DNA of 34,000 nucleotides from Diphasiastrum complanatum (GCA_029204225.1 CM055098.1:25424973-25458972); one strand, 5' to 3'; shown: positions 9,025 to 18,762, numbered from the stretch's first letter. Numbers and translations: made by a program. The notes: generated by a model from the letters alone, not told the origin.

Positions 9025-9990
9025 CATATTTCTAATGAATGTTTGAAGAAGCAAAGAGATGAAGGTAGCAAGCAAATCAACTTTACTACTAATGATGGGG
9101 ATCTAGGTGTTTGTGATTCTCTTATGATGTGTTCTTCAAGTCCAATATCAAGTGAAGGTGACAAAGATTCAAGGTGGATTGATAATGGAGCTAAGTCACA
9201 CATGACTAGTCACAAGGAGTCCTTTACTTCTTTGGTCACTTACGATGGAGCCAAGAAAGTGATACACATGGCCAATGGTGGTGAGTGTGTGATTGAAGGT
9301 ATTGGTTCAATTCCTATTTGTCTTTCTACGAATAGGAAAGCAAGACTTGATGGTGTTCTTCACATTCCTTCACTTTCAAATAATTTGTTAAGTGTTGGTC
9401 AAATGATAGAGAAATGATACATGATAAAGTTTGATGGTGATGCTTGTTTCATTACAAAGGAAGAAGTCTTGGTTGCTAGGGAAAATAGACAAGATAGACT
9501 TTTCAAGCTTCATGCTTTTGCTATGGCAAACAAAAAGGATGGAATGGAAAAAGAGATTGGTCTCAACTTTCCAAAGTTATCTTTTAGCATTAACAAGATT
9601 GGTGGATCTTATGCAAAGTCTAACAAGCTTCCTTATGCTAGATCTAGGTCAAGATCTAATATGATTCTTGGAGATGTTCATCTTTGTGCTAACTTGGCTA
9701 GCTATGAGGATAATGATGATTCCTTAGTTCTTCATGGCAAGTGTAAGCATGCAAAAGGTAAAGAAAGAGCTAACTTTATCAATGGAGGCAGTGAAGGTTC
9801 TTCCTTGGAAAAGGTTGTTGATAATGATTTCTTTGATCATATGAGAAAAAATGTTGCTAGGTGCATGCATGAAGGAGGTGGTTCTTCTACATTTTTTTGT
9901 TATGATTCCAAGAAAGTCATTTGTTCAACAAATGGTGTCACATGCCTTCATAAAGAGAGTAGATCATGGTTCTATCACGAGACTCGATGA
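9025..9990 (+). pseudogene. Ty1/copia protease and pre-integrase region
   Basis: One frame is open apart from a TGA at 9415-9417. SRWIDNGAKSHMTSHKESFT is the copia protease active-site block (family form: WxxDSGAxxHM); the catalytic DSGA triad appears here as DNGA with K in place of S. It continues with VIHMANGGECVIEGIGSI and LDGVLHIPSLSNNLLSVGQM, then (K*)YMIKFDGDACFI and ENRQDRLFKLHA, the gag-pre-integrase region. After about residue 165 the sequence stops resembling copia pol. There is no HHCC zinc finger and no integrase core. There is also no gag between the PBS and this block, which suggests a deletion or a junction of two elements at about 9.03 kb. Confidence 0.75.
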
Positions 9991-10817
9991 GAGAGATAGT
10001 CACAAGTAGAAGAGACATATGTGAAGTATTCAAAGTAGGATGTCCTTTGAATGATGTCATTGTGAATGATAGTGAAGAAGAATCATTATCATATGAGTCA
10101 TTACCTAAATCATTGAGTAGAAGTTCTTGTTTGAAAAAAGAGAGTACTTCAATCATCCTTATGTTGAAGGTACTAATGATTTTTTTCATGGCTTCTAATA
10201 TTTTTGAGGTTTCTACTTCTTATGATTCAATTATTAAGAGGGAGTCTTGTGAAGTAAAGGGCAATGGAAGAATGGTTCTTGGGAAGATCCAAGGCATGGA
10301 TCTCACATCTCTTCGACAACTCAAAGGATTCTATGATTATGAATTGATCACTCATGATCAAGATGGCAAAAGGTTGGTTGAAGAAGGCTACATGGAGCAA
10401 ATCAAGAGGCAATTTCTTCAAGGCAAAGAAGATCTCATTGGTGAGCTTATTGAGATTTATTATGAACTCAAAATGGTTGTTATTAGGTTTGATACTCATC
10501 TTCACCTACTCTACTTCATGCTGGATGGAAAGTTTGGAATCTATCTTTTGCTTTATGATGGTGGCATTGTTTTCAGTAACCTTCCACAAAGAAGGTCGAG
10601 ATCAAGCATTGATGAAATTTTGTTGGATCTAGATCATATGTTTGAGAGGGAGTATTTTTAGAGATTCAGGTTTGAGGATATTCGTATCTTTGATGTTCAA
10701 CAAGACAAAAGGAAAGGTGGCAATTTGGAGCTAGTCAAGAGCATCAAAGGCGAGTCGAATGGCAAAGATCTTTTGGATCTATTTTTACAGGTGTTTGAGG
10801 ATAGTAAGGTCAAATGA
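9966..10817 (+). CDS. Unrecognised reading frame where integrase is expected
   Basis: A 231-codon open frame (9966-10661) continues in the same frame past one TAG to a TGA at 10815-10817, about 283 codons in total. Composition is coding-like and charged: GKIQGMDLTSLRQLKGFYDY, IKRQFLQGKEDLIGELIEIY, and finally KGGNLELVKSIKGESNGKDL. I see no DDE integrase, RT or RNase H signature. It sits downstream of the copia protease and upstream of a possible PPT at 11425. It could be the diverged coding region of a non-autonomous copia element, captured host sequence, or chance openness in sequence poor in stop codons. Confidence 0.35.
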
Positions 10818-10888
10818 GCATCAAGAAAGTGTTTTTCAAGTTTACTTTATTTCTTATATCTCATGTTTGAGCAATTTCATGTGAATGA

Positions 10889-11392
10889 GTGCAAATTGTC
10901 AAGATATTGTACAACTATTACATTGGTTTGCATCATTTTGGAATTGTACTAGATTTCTTTGCTAGTTTTGCTGATGGAAATGAAGCTAATGTAGGTTCAT
11001 TATATCACTCATTCATGATCAAGTCATCAAGTGATGATGGCATCTTGTGGCAAGATGGAGATGGAGGCTCAATCATGGAGTTTTATGGTGGAGACATATC
11101 AAGAAAGGACAAAGACGGAGGAAACATACAAGCATTTGTTGATTACTCACATTTATTGTTTATTTACTATTATTTTCTAGAGATTTCAGAGTTGGAAGCA
11201 TGGTGGAATCATCTCATTTACATTCTATTTGGTTCTTCATGTTCTAGTTACATCTTGATATGTAAAATTGATGTAAGAAATAGTGAAGCATCCAATTTGG
11301 ACACTGTTATCTATATCAATTATGGAAGCTACTTTAGAACCTTAGAAAGTAGGTCTATACTTAGGATGGAGATCATTCTAAAGTTGGATTAA
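10889..11392 (+). CDS. Unrecognised reading frame before the possible PPT
   Basis: This stretch has 167 codons without a stop. It contains a repetitive acidic/glycine part (SSDDGILWQDGDGGSIMEFY) and hydrophobic tyrosine/leucine-rich stretches that may be membrane-like or simply AT-rich noise. No family is recognised. It ends about 30 bp before AAGAGGGAG|TGTGAG. It may belong with the preceding frame in one element. Confidence 0.25.
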   Translation: MQIVKILYNYYIGLHHFGIVLDFFASFADGNEANVGSLYHSFMIKSSSDDGILWQDGDGGSIMEFYGGDISRKDKDGGNIQAFVDYSHLLFIYYYFLEISELEAWWNHLIYILFGSSCSSYILICKIDVRNSEASNLDTVIYINYGSYFRTLESRSILRMEIILKLD

Positions 11393-11424
11393 AGTAGTAT
11401 GGTCAAAACTATGCTAAAACTAGT

Positions 11425-11440
11425 TGAAGAGGGAGTGTGA
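11425..11440 (+). other. Possible polypurine tract and LTR start
   Basis: TGAAGAGGGAG is followed by TGTGAGAAAT, the form expected at a copia PPT|LTR junction. No matching upstream LTR is present. The inverted copy of this region at about 12380-12395 lacks the purine tract. The call is therefore tentative. Confidence 0.35.
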
Positions 11441-11660
11441 GAAATATCGGGCCTTGGCATTTTGCGAGTAGATTTTTTGTGTGTTTGCAAGTTTCTTTCT
11501 TGCCATCATTCAACAAAAAGATAGAACATGGTGTGCCACCCTTTTTATGCTACTACTTCAATGCTATCATTAAAAATGTGATTTGGTACATAGTTAAAGA
11601 TTCCACTAAGTTAAAAAAAATTCAAGTTGAATTTTTTTTTTTTTTTGTAGCCAACCCAGA

Positions 11661-12298
11661 TAGTAGGCCGGAGTGCTAAGCGGCACGCTCGAAAAAAAAA
11701 TTAATTTTTTTTTGTGCAGCCAACCTAGATAGCACGTCGGCGTGCTATTTGGGTTGGTTGCACTAAAAATAGCACGCCTGGTTGGTTGCAAAAAAAAAAA
11801 TCTCATTTCATATAGCACGCCGGCGTGCTATCTTAAAAGGCTGTAATTTCTTTTTTTAGTTGTTTTACTTAGCATGTCGGCTTACTATGTTGGGAGATTT
11901 AAATAAATATTCCGAAATAATGGTTTTACTCAAAATTTGGTTCTCAAATGTGTCAAAATGGCTTTTCTATTTTATAATTTACTTGGCTAGCTCATCGACA
12001 TGCTAGCCGAATAAGCTCCAAAAAGAAATTTATTTCTTCAAAAAGTTCTTCAAAAAAACTTCATGTTTTTGAAATAAGAAATTTGCAAGCTAGCTTGCTG
12101 GCATGCTAACTTTTACAACTTCAAGGACATTTATAAAAAAAAAAAAGAGAACCTGTATTTATAGAGTAACAAAGTATTTTGTGACAGACCTATTTAGAAT
12201 ATGATGAATAGTCAAATTTTTAAGTATGCATCAAACCATCATTCTTGTTCTTAAAAAATCATGTAGTGGCATAGAAAGAGTAGCACACCATGTGCTAC
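11661..12298. repeat. Series of related palindromes, TAGCACGCCGGCGTGCTA family
   Basis: Short palindromes of one family recur at 11661-11678, 11730-11747, 11813-11830 (perfect 18-bp palindrome), 11870-11887, 11987-12006, 12091-12108 and 12280-12298 (8-bp stem, CCA loop). A half unit is at 11770. The unit at 11730 is the centre of a 48-bp palindrome (11715-11762) in which 20 of 24 positions pair. Units are separated by homopolymer-rich spacers. The GC-rich units stand out from AT-rich surroundings. I know of no family name for this arrangement. Confidence 0.75.
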
Positions 12299-12651
12299 CA
12301 TTTTTTTGGAGCATCTCACGGAAGAAACCCGCAAAACTCGCAAAAAATTTACTCGCAGAATGTCAAAACCCAGAAATATCAACTAGTTTAGTCATGTTTA
12401 GTTCATCTGACAATTTAGGCCAATATTCATCTTAGACTTAGAGATAAACATTTTGAAGTTATTTTAGTCTAAGTTTTTGAATTACCACTTTTAGAAAGTG
12501 TGAGAAAAGGAAGTAGGTCGAGTTTGGAAAGATTCAAATTTGAATGTTTGGTACATTGAATCTAGTCTATATTGTGACTAGGGTTTTAGATCTAGAAGTT
12601 TCCTATTGTTGATAAGATTGGAGAAGGACAACTAAAGAGGGCATGGACCTG

Positions 12652-12660
12652 TTATAAATA
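12652..12660 (+). promoter_or_regulatory. TATA-like box in a possible LTR
   Basis: TTATAAATA, followed about 30 bp later by CT and CA microsatellite sequence. It could be the promoter of a 3' LTR beginning at 11436, but no second LTR copy confirms this. Confidence 0.3.
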
Positions 12661-12686
12661 GTGTACAAACATGGGAAGAGATACAT

Positions 12687-12730
<44 letters not shown>

Positions 12731-12731
12731 A
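12687..12731. repeat. Compound microsatellite (CT)n(CA)n
   Basis: About ten CT units run directly into about twelve CA units. Confidence 0.95.
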
Positions 12732-13084
12732 TTCATGCTTATACATGAGTTCTCTTTTGGTTCATATATCCATTTTTGCACTATCGTGTTGATATCTTGC
12801 AATCTTCAGTGTAGAATGCTATTGTATGTTGAGATTTGGATCCACACGGTGTGAAATACAGTAACTCATTGGTATTTTATGAACACAACTTCATTTTATC
12901 ATATATTTGATGTCTGATCAAGATCTTATTGAGTTTGCATCACTTATCTGTAGTAGATGTTAGATTTCTACATTGTCAATGGTGTTAGATGTGTTGTCAT
13001 TCATAACCAAAGATCAAAGTGACATATTGGATCTTCGTGATATGATATTTCTTCACAAGTAATACTAATGAGATTTTCCAATTA

Positions 13085-13849
13085 CAAATTTGTTGTAAAT
13101 TGGATTAATAACGTCAGATAACGGTTTCAAAGACCGAAGGAGCTCAAAGACGAAGGCGAAGCCCGAACAAGACATGAAACCGAACAACACCCGAAGACCG
13201 ATGGGTGGCAGATCTTCATGCTCCAAGTACAACCAAGATCAAGCAAGTACCAGGAGGAGAACCTCCTCCACGGATGATGCTGACGAAATTCTAAGTACCG
13301 TTAGAACATGCTTAACTAGCCGTTCTTGTAATCACTAATTAGATTAAACCCTTTCTCTCTCCATCCATATAAGAAGGTCAAAGATGAGAGAATCGGTTGG
13401 AACATCAAATTGGTAACTATTTATACTAAGCAATTAGGTCGTCAAAAGCGTCATCCAGTTGGTTGTGATGTATTGGCATCCATCCAGTTAGGACTTCTCA
13501 AAAATTATTTGCTGACGAATTAATGCAAGTCGGTGGCTTTGGTCATAAACAGTCTGTCTGCAGATTTAAACGTGAACTGTAACTCTGCAAAAATGAACGT
13601 AAACTGTATAGGCAAAAAATGCAAAAAATGCGAAGGTCTTCGCCAAAGTCATTTCCTTAACCTTTAAGGCATCTAGCATTTGAGAGAAAATCTAGAAAGA
13701 CGCCAATCTTGAAAATGTCGACACTATGGGCCATTTTTCGAGTAGTTATGCAGACTGTGTATAAACACAAAGAAATCTACACATTTGGATAATGAGTTGG
13801 ATGAAGACTAAAATGTCGACTAGTCGATTAGTAGGAGAATAATCCAGCA
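13085..13849 (-). mobile_element. 3' LTR of minus-strand copia element (family A)
   Basis: On the minus strand AAGAGGGAG (PPT, 13850-13860) is followed by TGCTGGATTATTC, the LTR start at 13849. Homology to the LTR at 8118-9010 covers the AAGGAAATGAC block (about 13650), the GCAGACAGACTG block (about 13556) and the TATA region (about 13426). The far end is not fixed; about 13085 is an estimate based on where distinct sequence resumes. Confidence 0.65.
13417..13427 (-). promoter_or_regulatory. TATA box of the minus-strand copia LTR
   Basis: AGTATAAATAG on the minus strand, in the same context (GACGACCTAATT...) as the TATA at 8379. Confidence 0.55.
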
Positions 13850-16410
13850 CTCCCTCTTAATCTGAATTCATGAATGCCTTGACCTTTAAACTTAGTTCTG
13901 TACAAAACTTTCTGTGTAGTAAAAATATCTACTATCATATCTTGCGTTCGACAGTACTACAATCTGACCTCTTTGTCAAGAACTTTGCTTCTGACATAGT
14001 GATACTTGAGTTCAATGTGCTTAATCTTAGAATGAAATCTAGGGTTGGCTGATAAGGCAATAGCACTTTGATTATCACAAAATAATAATGTCGGAGCATA
14101 TTGATTCAAACTGATATTGGAAAGTAAGTTTCACAACCAAATTGCTTCCTTAGTTGCTTGTGAGGCTACGATATACTCTGATTCTGTAGAAAATAAAGCT
14201 ATTGAATATTGCTTATGACTGTTCCAAAAAACAAGACCATTGTTGAGGAAGAATGTGAAACCAGAAGTAGATTTTCGAGTGTCTACATCTCCTGCCCAAC
14301 TTGCATCTGTGTAACCATTGAGTAAATTGAGTTTGTTGTTGTTGACTATTCCATAACAAATGCAAAAGTTTATAGTAGCTCGAAGATATCTCATGACTTT
14401 GATAAAAACCTTCCAATGTGTTATACCAAGATTAGTCATAAACTGACTTAGGAAACTGATTGCTAAAGCTATGTCTGGCCTGGTATAGATCATTGCGTAC
14501 ATAAGAGATCCTATTATCGAATGATAAGGATACTCTCGCATCTGTTCATTTTCTTTGATTGTTCGGGGACACTGGTCCTTCCACAATCTGAGACCTGGTT
14601 CCATTGGTGAGAGAGCTAAGTTGCAATCAATTAGATTATATCTGACTAACATATTGTAAATGTACCTCTATTGAGTAATGTAAACCAACTTTTGATTTCT
14701 GTCTCTGTGGATTTGAATACCAAGATAGAAATGAGCTTCGCTCAGATTGGTCATGTCAAACTCGGAAGATAGCATTAACTTGCCTTCTTTTATCAGATCG
14801 ATATTGTTGTCGAAGAGCAATGTATTGTCCACATACAAAGTGATTATGATAAAAGACTGCTGCACTGTCTTGAAGTAAACATTAGAATCTGAAGAGCTTG
14901 GTGTATAGCCATGATCAATAAGGAAAGTATTGGTCCTTTGAAACCATGCTCGAACAGATTGCTTCAAGCCATAGAGTGCCTTATGGAGTTTGCACACATG
15001 ATTGTGTTTACCTTCGATAATATAACCTTTGGGTTGCACCATGTAAATGTCTTCTTTGATAACTCCATTGAGATATGTTGTCTGTACATCCATTTGATGT
15101 ATTTCCAAATCTGCTGCAGTAGCAAATGATAACAAAAGTCGAATAGAAGAATGCTTGACTACGGGACTAAAGGTCTCAATATAATCGATGTTGTATGCCT
15201 GATAAAATCCTCTGACGACAAGTCGGGCTTTTCTTATGTGGATGCTTCCGTCTGCTTTGTACTTGACTTTGAAAATTCATTTACAATCAACCACATTTCT
15301 GCTAGGAGGTAATTGGACAATTGTCCACGTCTGGTTCTTGATAAGAGATGAATACTCTTTATCCATAGCTTATTTCCAGAGATCGGAATCGGGTTGACTG
15401 AGTGCCTCTTCGACAGTCATCGGCTCCTGAACAAGATAGGCTGCAGACTCGTCGATATACATCATAAGTGGTCTGCTAGTCCTTGATGATCTTCTGGGAA
15501 ATGGAGGAAGTTGATTATTTTCATCATATTGTAGTTGCTGAACTACGACATCATTTTCTTCGGATTCACCGTTAATATGTTGTTCATCGGAAGTAGATGA
15601 GCTTGGACCTTCAATAGGAATAGTCAACTGAGAAACCTCGAAGTTCAATATGTTAGACGAGTCAGACAAGTTGGCTAAATGGGCTTTGTCTTTTCCTTTG
15701 AGGTCGATAAACTGGTCTTCGATGAAGATGACATCCCGTCTAGTGAATATCTTCGACTCGATAGAATCGAACAACTTGTAGGCTTGACCTGAAGTAGTGT
15801 AACTGATGAAAATACATTTGATACTCTGAAAGTTGAGCTTCTTTTTGAGATCATGAGGAATCTATGCATAAGTAGTACATCCAAAAACTTTTAAATTCGA
15901 TAAAGGAGGTTTGGTACCTGTCCAAACTTCGAATGGTATTTTGTCTGAGAGACCTTTAGTAGGACATCTGTTTTGAATACAGGTTGTTGTTAATATAGGT
16001 TTTGAATATAGGTTGTTGTTAAAACATATTTCGCATGTGATAACATGTACTTTGCCGATTCGACTAAGGTCCTGTTCTTTCTCTCAGCAAGACCATTTGA
16101 CTGAGGCGAATAGGAGGTAATGTATTGTTGCTCAATGCCGTTGTTGAGGCAGTACTCCTTGAATTTGATGGAGATGTATTCTCCCTCGTTGTCAGACCTT
16201 AGTGCTATAGTTCTTTTACCAGTTTGATTTCTCGCATGCTCTTTGAATTGTCTGAACCTGATAAAGGCTTCTGATTTTTGCTTGATGAAGTAACTAGCTG
16301 TTCTTCATGAGAATTCGTCAATAAAAGTAGTGAAATACTTTGCATCTAGCAATGAAAGAGTTTGCATAGGTCCACATAAATCTGAATGAACAATATCTAA
16401 CAGACCATTC
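13850..16410 (-). pseudogene. Ty1/copia pol (integrase-RT-RNase H), broken
   Basis: This is the most complete pol in the window. Integrase (16410 to about 15900): DIVHSDLCGPMQT, RSDNEGEYIS and SPQSNGLAERKNRTLVESAK give the D, D and E residues. A linker follows (KVFGCTTYA, RRSSRTSRPLMMYIDESAAY). RT: RKARLVVRGFYQAYNIDY, LEIHQMDVQTTYLNGVI, CKLHKALYGLKQSVRAWFQR and LYVDNTLLFDNN, where the catalytic YVDD is YVDN. RNase H: YTDASWAGDVDTRKSTSG, STESEYIVASQATKEAIWL and CDNQSAIALSANPRFHSK. Stops include TGA in EFS*RTAS and CK*IFKV, and TAA in TTYA*IPH is likewise a stop. A 24-bp duplication lies near 15990. The N-terminal gag-protease part is missing because the next element begins at 16411. Confidence 0.9.
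15966..16022. repeat. Tandem duplication in the copia integrase
   Basis: TTTTGAATA(C/T)AGGTTGTTGTT occurs twice within about 50 bp. On the minus strand it duplicates the coding of TYIQNL and adds a stop, so it is a disabling change in this pseudogene. Confidence 0.75.
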
Positions 16411-17206
16411 CCTTAAATTAGTTAGAGTGAGCCACCTTTTGATGGTAACCTTTAGTGGAAGGGCAAAATCCACATGTAATCTCTAATTTGGTGGAATTGC
16501 CACTTGGGCTCCACATGGACAACCTTCTTACTTATTTAAGGGCTCCCCTCTCTTGTGAGGGAGCTTTTGAATGTATTGTCAAGTTCTCTTGAGCAAATAA
16601 AGAGGATCCTCCACGAGTTCTTGATGATGGCTAAGCTCCTTGTTCATGGCAATGTTCTTGAGTAAAATTTCTATGAGCATGCTTGAATTCCTTGCATTGT
16701 GGATTAACTCGTTTCTTGTTTTCTAGTTTCTTGCTTAGTTGTGGATTAGAATTCACTTCTTGTTTATGGAATAAGGTAGAAATCAGCATTCAAGTAAACT
16801 AAATAGCCTGGAATAGTGGTGTAGATCTTGCATACTCTCTTACTTTCTAGTTCTTGATTGTTCTTGGGCATTCTAAGCATCAAGAAATGAGTGTTTCTTG
16901 ATTCTTGGACTGTCAAATGTTGTTAAGAATCTAGTTTCTTGTTTCTTGTTCAATGGTTAATCTTGTTCTTGATTGATTTCTGATTCAATAGATAGTGGTA
17001 GGTCTGCTGCCTGTTCCAAAACGTTGATCCTCTTGAGCCAAATATGGTTACATGGCTGGTTTTTGCATGTAGCTCAGCATCAGAACTGTGTCTCCCACTA
17101 ACATGTTGGGAAATCCATGTTGAAATCGAAGTAACGCTTCTGCTTGTAATTGTTCTAATAAGAAGAAAAACCATAAAGAATCGTGTTCACAGATTTTCTG
17201 TGAACA
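16411..17206 (+). mobile_element. 5' LTR of a non-autonomous gypsy-like element
   Basis: Closely similar to 20610-21408 over about 790 bp (few substitutions, plus an insertion near 16494). It contains TTATTTAAGG (about 16525) as a TATA-like box and AATAAAGAGG (about 16596). It interrupts the copia integrase. Compared with the 3' copy, the first bases (TGTAGACC...) are not preserved. It ends TGTTCACAGA-TTT-TCTGTGAACA, directly before a PBS-like TTTGGCGCC. Confidence 0.85.
17184..17206. repeat. Perfect terminal palindrome of the 5' LTR
   Basis: TGTTCACAGA and TCTGTGAACA are exact reverse complements separated by TTT. The matching end of the 3' LTR (21381-21408) keeps the left arm, but its right arm is altered (...GATCTTTGAACA). 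Confidence 0.9.
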
Positions 17207-17220
17207 TTTGGCGCCATTCC
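17207..17220 (+). other. Primer-binding site
   Basis: TTTGGCGCCATTCC follows the LTR end. ATTTGGCGCC... is a common PBS form in plant gypsy elements; I have not assigned the tRNA. Confidence 0.6.
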
Positions 17221-17420
17221 ACAACTACACAAACGTTAAACCATGCCATATCTCTTTCATCTGTGTTGCGAAACAATCGCCCTGAGATCTCCTACACATT
17301 CATTACAAAGCCTCCCACTTCGGTCCTGATCGACGTGCCGCTCATTTCTCAATCGGGGTCTCACGATCCTTACCAAGCCGAGCTCCACGACTCAAGTTTG
17401 GACTGAACCGCTACCTACTA

Positions 17421-18075
17421 CCTCTCGACCGAGCCACTACTTCAATATCCTGACATGTCCTGAGTTTCACCTCAACCGATGTTCATCGTTCAAATCTCGA
17501 CCGGAGCTATACGTCCAGATTTCAACCGAAGACCTCTTTGCCATCTCGACCGAAGGAAATCTTCAAATCTCAACCAGACCCTTCAGTCCTGATTTCAGCC
17601 AAAGCGTTCCTTTGCATCTCGATTGAAGTCTTCAGTTTGATCTCGACCGGACCCTTCAGTCCTGATCTCAACTGAAGCACCTATTTCGAATCTCAACTGG
17701 AGGCCACAATCAGATCTCAGCCGTCGCCTTCTATTGACATCTCAACCGACTGCCTACTTCAATCTTGACTGACAACCTCCGTCCCACTCTCGATCGACGC
17801 TCTCGCGACAGATCTTGACTGACAACTTCGTGTCAGATCTCGACCGACAGCCTCCGTCCCACTCTCGACCGACGCTCTCAAGACAGATCTCAAACGACAA
17901 CCTCGTGTCAAATCTCAACCTACAGCCTTCGTCCAATCTCAACCGACAACCTCGCGTCAGCACTCAACCGACAACCTCGCGTCAGATCTCGACCGACAAC
18001 CTTGCGTCAGCTCTCAACCGATCCCCTCACGTCAGTTCTCGACCGACGGATACTCTTAGCTCTCAACCGATCCTT
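17421..18075. repeat. 25-bp minisatellite, about 26 units
   Basis: Units of 24-26 bp, each starting CTC(G/A)ACCGA, run in tandem. The later units (from about 17760) are nearest the consensus CTCRACCGACAACCTCGCGT-CAGAT; earlier ones are more degenerate. Because 25 is not a multiple of 3, successive units are read in shifting frames. It lies between the PBS and the gag-like region of the LTR element. It is GC-rich and CpG-rich compared with the rest of the window. Confidence 0.85.
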
Positions 18076-18089
18076 AGAATGTCCAGTCC

Positions 18090-18762
18090 ATATATAAATT
18101 CTGTACCCTGGGAACCGCATCCAACCGTAGAGAATACATTCACCAATTTACACAATCCTATGATACTTTACAAGTTGTTATGGATTGACCTTACGATCCG
18201 AATTCTACGGAGGACTATCCACCAGAGATGGTCTCCCCATCCACCGAACAAGCTCGATTACACAAAAATTCCCGGATGGAATCCCAAATCCAAAACACTC
18301 TTAAGTCTATCCAGGGTTCGATGTCGGGTCAGTTACTTGCTGGCCAAATCCACCATAGACGAGAGAACACGTGGTGCCCTCACTGTCGAGGTGCACACAC
18401 TGGCAATGAGTGCACTTCATACCAACCGGTCCCAGATACTTCCTTGATCAAATGTGAAAATCTGTGACTTTATGGGGCATACCTCTCTTTATTGCTATTA
18501 TAACCCGAGGAACCAACCTCACAACCAGTCAGGAGGACATAATCAACCTCCTCGACAACCATTTGTTTCACAAAACCAACACACGCACTACCAACCACGA
18601 AACAACCAAGTCCATATACAAGAGTTGCCCAGACAACCTAGACATGAACCTCAACCACAGCTGGCACTCTTAGGACCACCTCCAAGAGGACAACCAGATC
18701 TAGACCACAAAAACAAGAGAAGATCATCCTGGAGTCCCAGAAGCAGTTGGAAGAAACCATGA
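18090..18762 (+). pseudogene. Gag-like region with two zinc knuckles
   Basis: Frames overlap. One frame (18228-18467) reads STEQARLHKNSRMESQIQNT... then CPHCRGAHTGNEC, a C-x2-C-x3-H-x4-C knuckle. A second knuckle is split by a 1-base frameshift: TGTGAAAAT then CDFMGHTSLYC (18454 onward), which would restore C-x2-C-x4-H-x4-C. Paired knuckles of this form are the nucleocapsid end of some plant retrotransposon gags. They are followed by a glutamine/proline/asparagine-rich tail (PRNQPHNQSGGHNQPPRQPF, 18480-18720) ending at a TGA at 18760-18762. No gag capsid domain is clearly recognisable upstream, where the minisatellite sits. Confidence 0.65.

Larger units (their letters stand above)
11400..12410. 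repeat. Long imperfect inverted repeat (foldback structure)
   Basis: The left arm (about 11400-11605) and right arm (about 12205-12410) are reverse complements with interruptions. Matching blocks in order: AAACTAGTTGA; GCATTTTGCGAGTAGATTTTTTG against ACATTCTGCGAGTAAATTTTTTG; GTTTCTT; ACATGGTGTGC(C/T)AC(C/T)CTTT; ATGC(T/C)ACTAC; and a weaker AT-rich block. By eye identity is about 70-75%. The arms enclose about 600 bp holding the palindrome family described separately. The structure resembles a foldback/MITE-like element or an inverted duplication inside an LTR. Confidence 0.7.

Noticed and set aside
11606-11818. Minus-strand open stretch with a repeated YLGWL motif
   Set aside because: The peptide repetition arises from the palindromic units and homopolymer spacers, not from coding constraint.
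14911-15129. Plus-strand open stretch in the copia RT region
   Set aside because: It is the antisense of a clearly coding minus-strand RT.
17815-18447. 210-codon open frame as a real gene
   Set aside because: Its first half is the 25-bp minisatellite, whose units change frame. The second half is out of frame with the zinc-knuckle reading.
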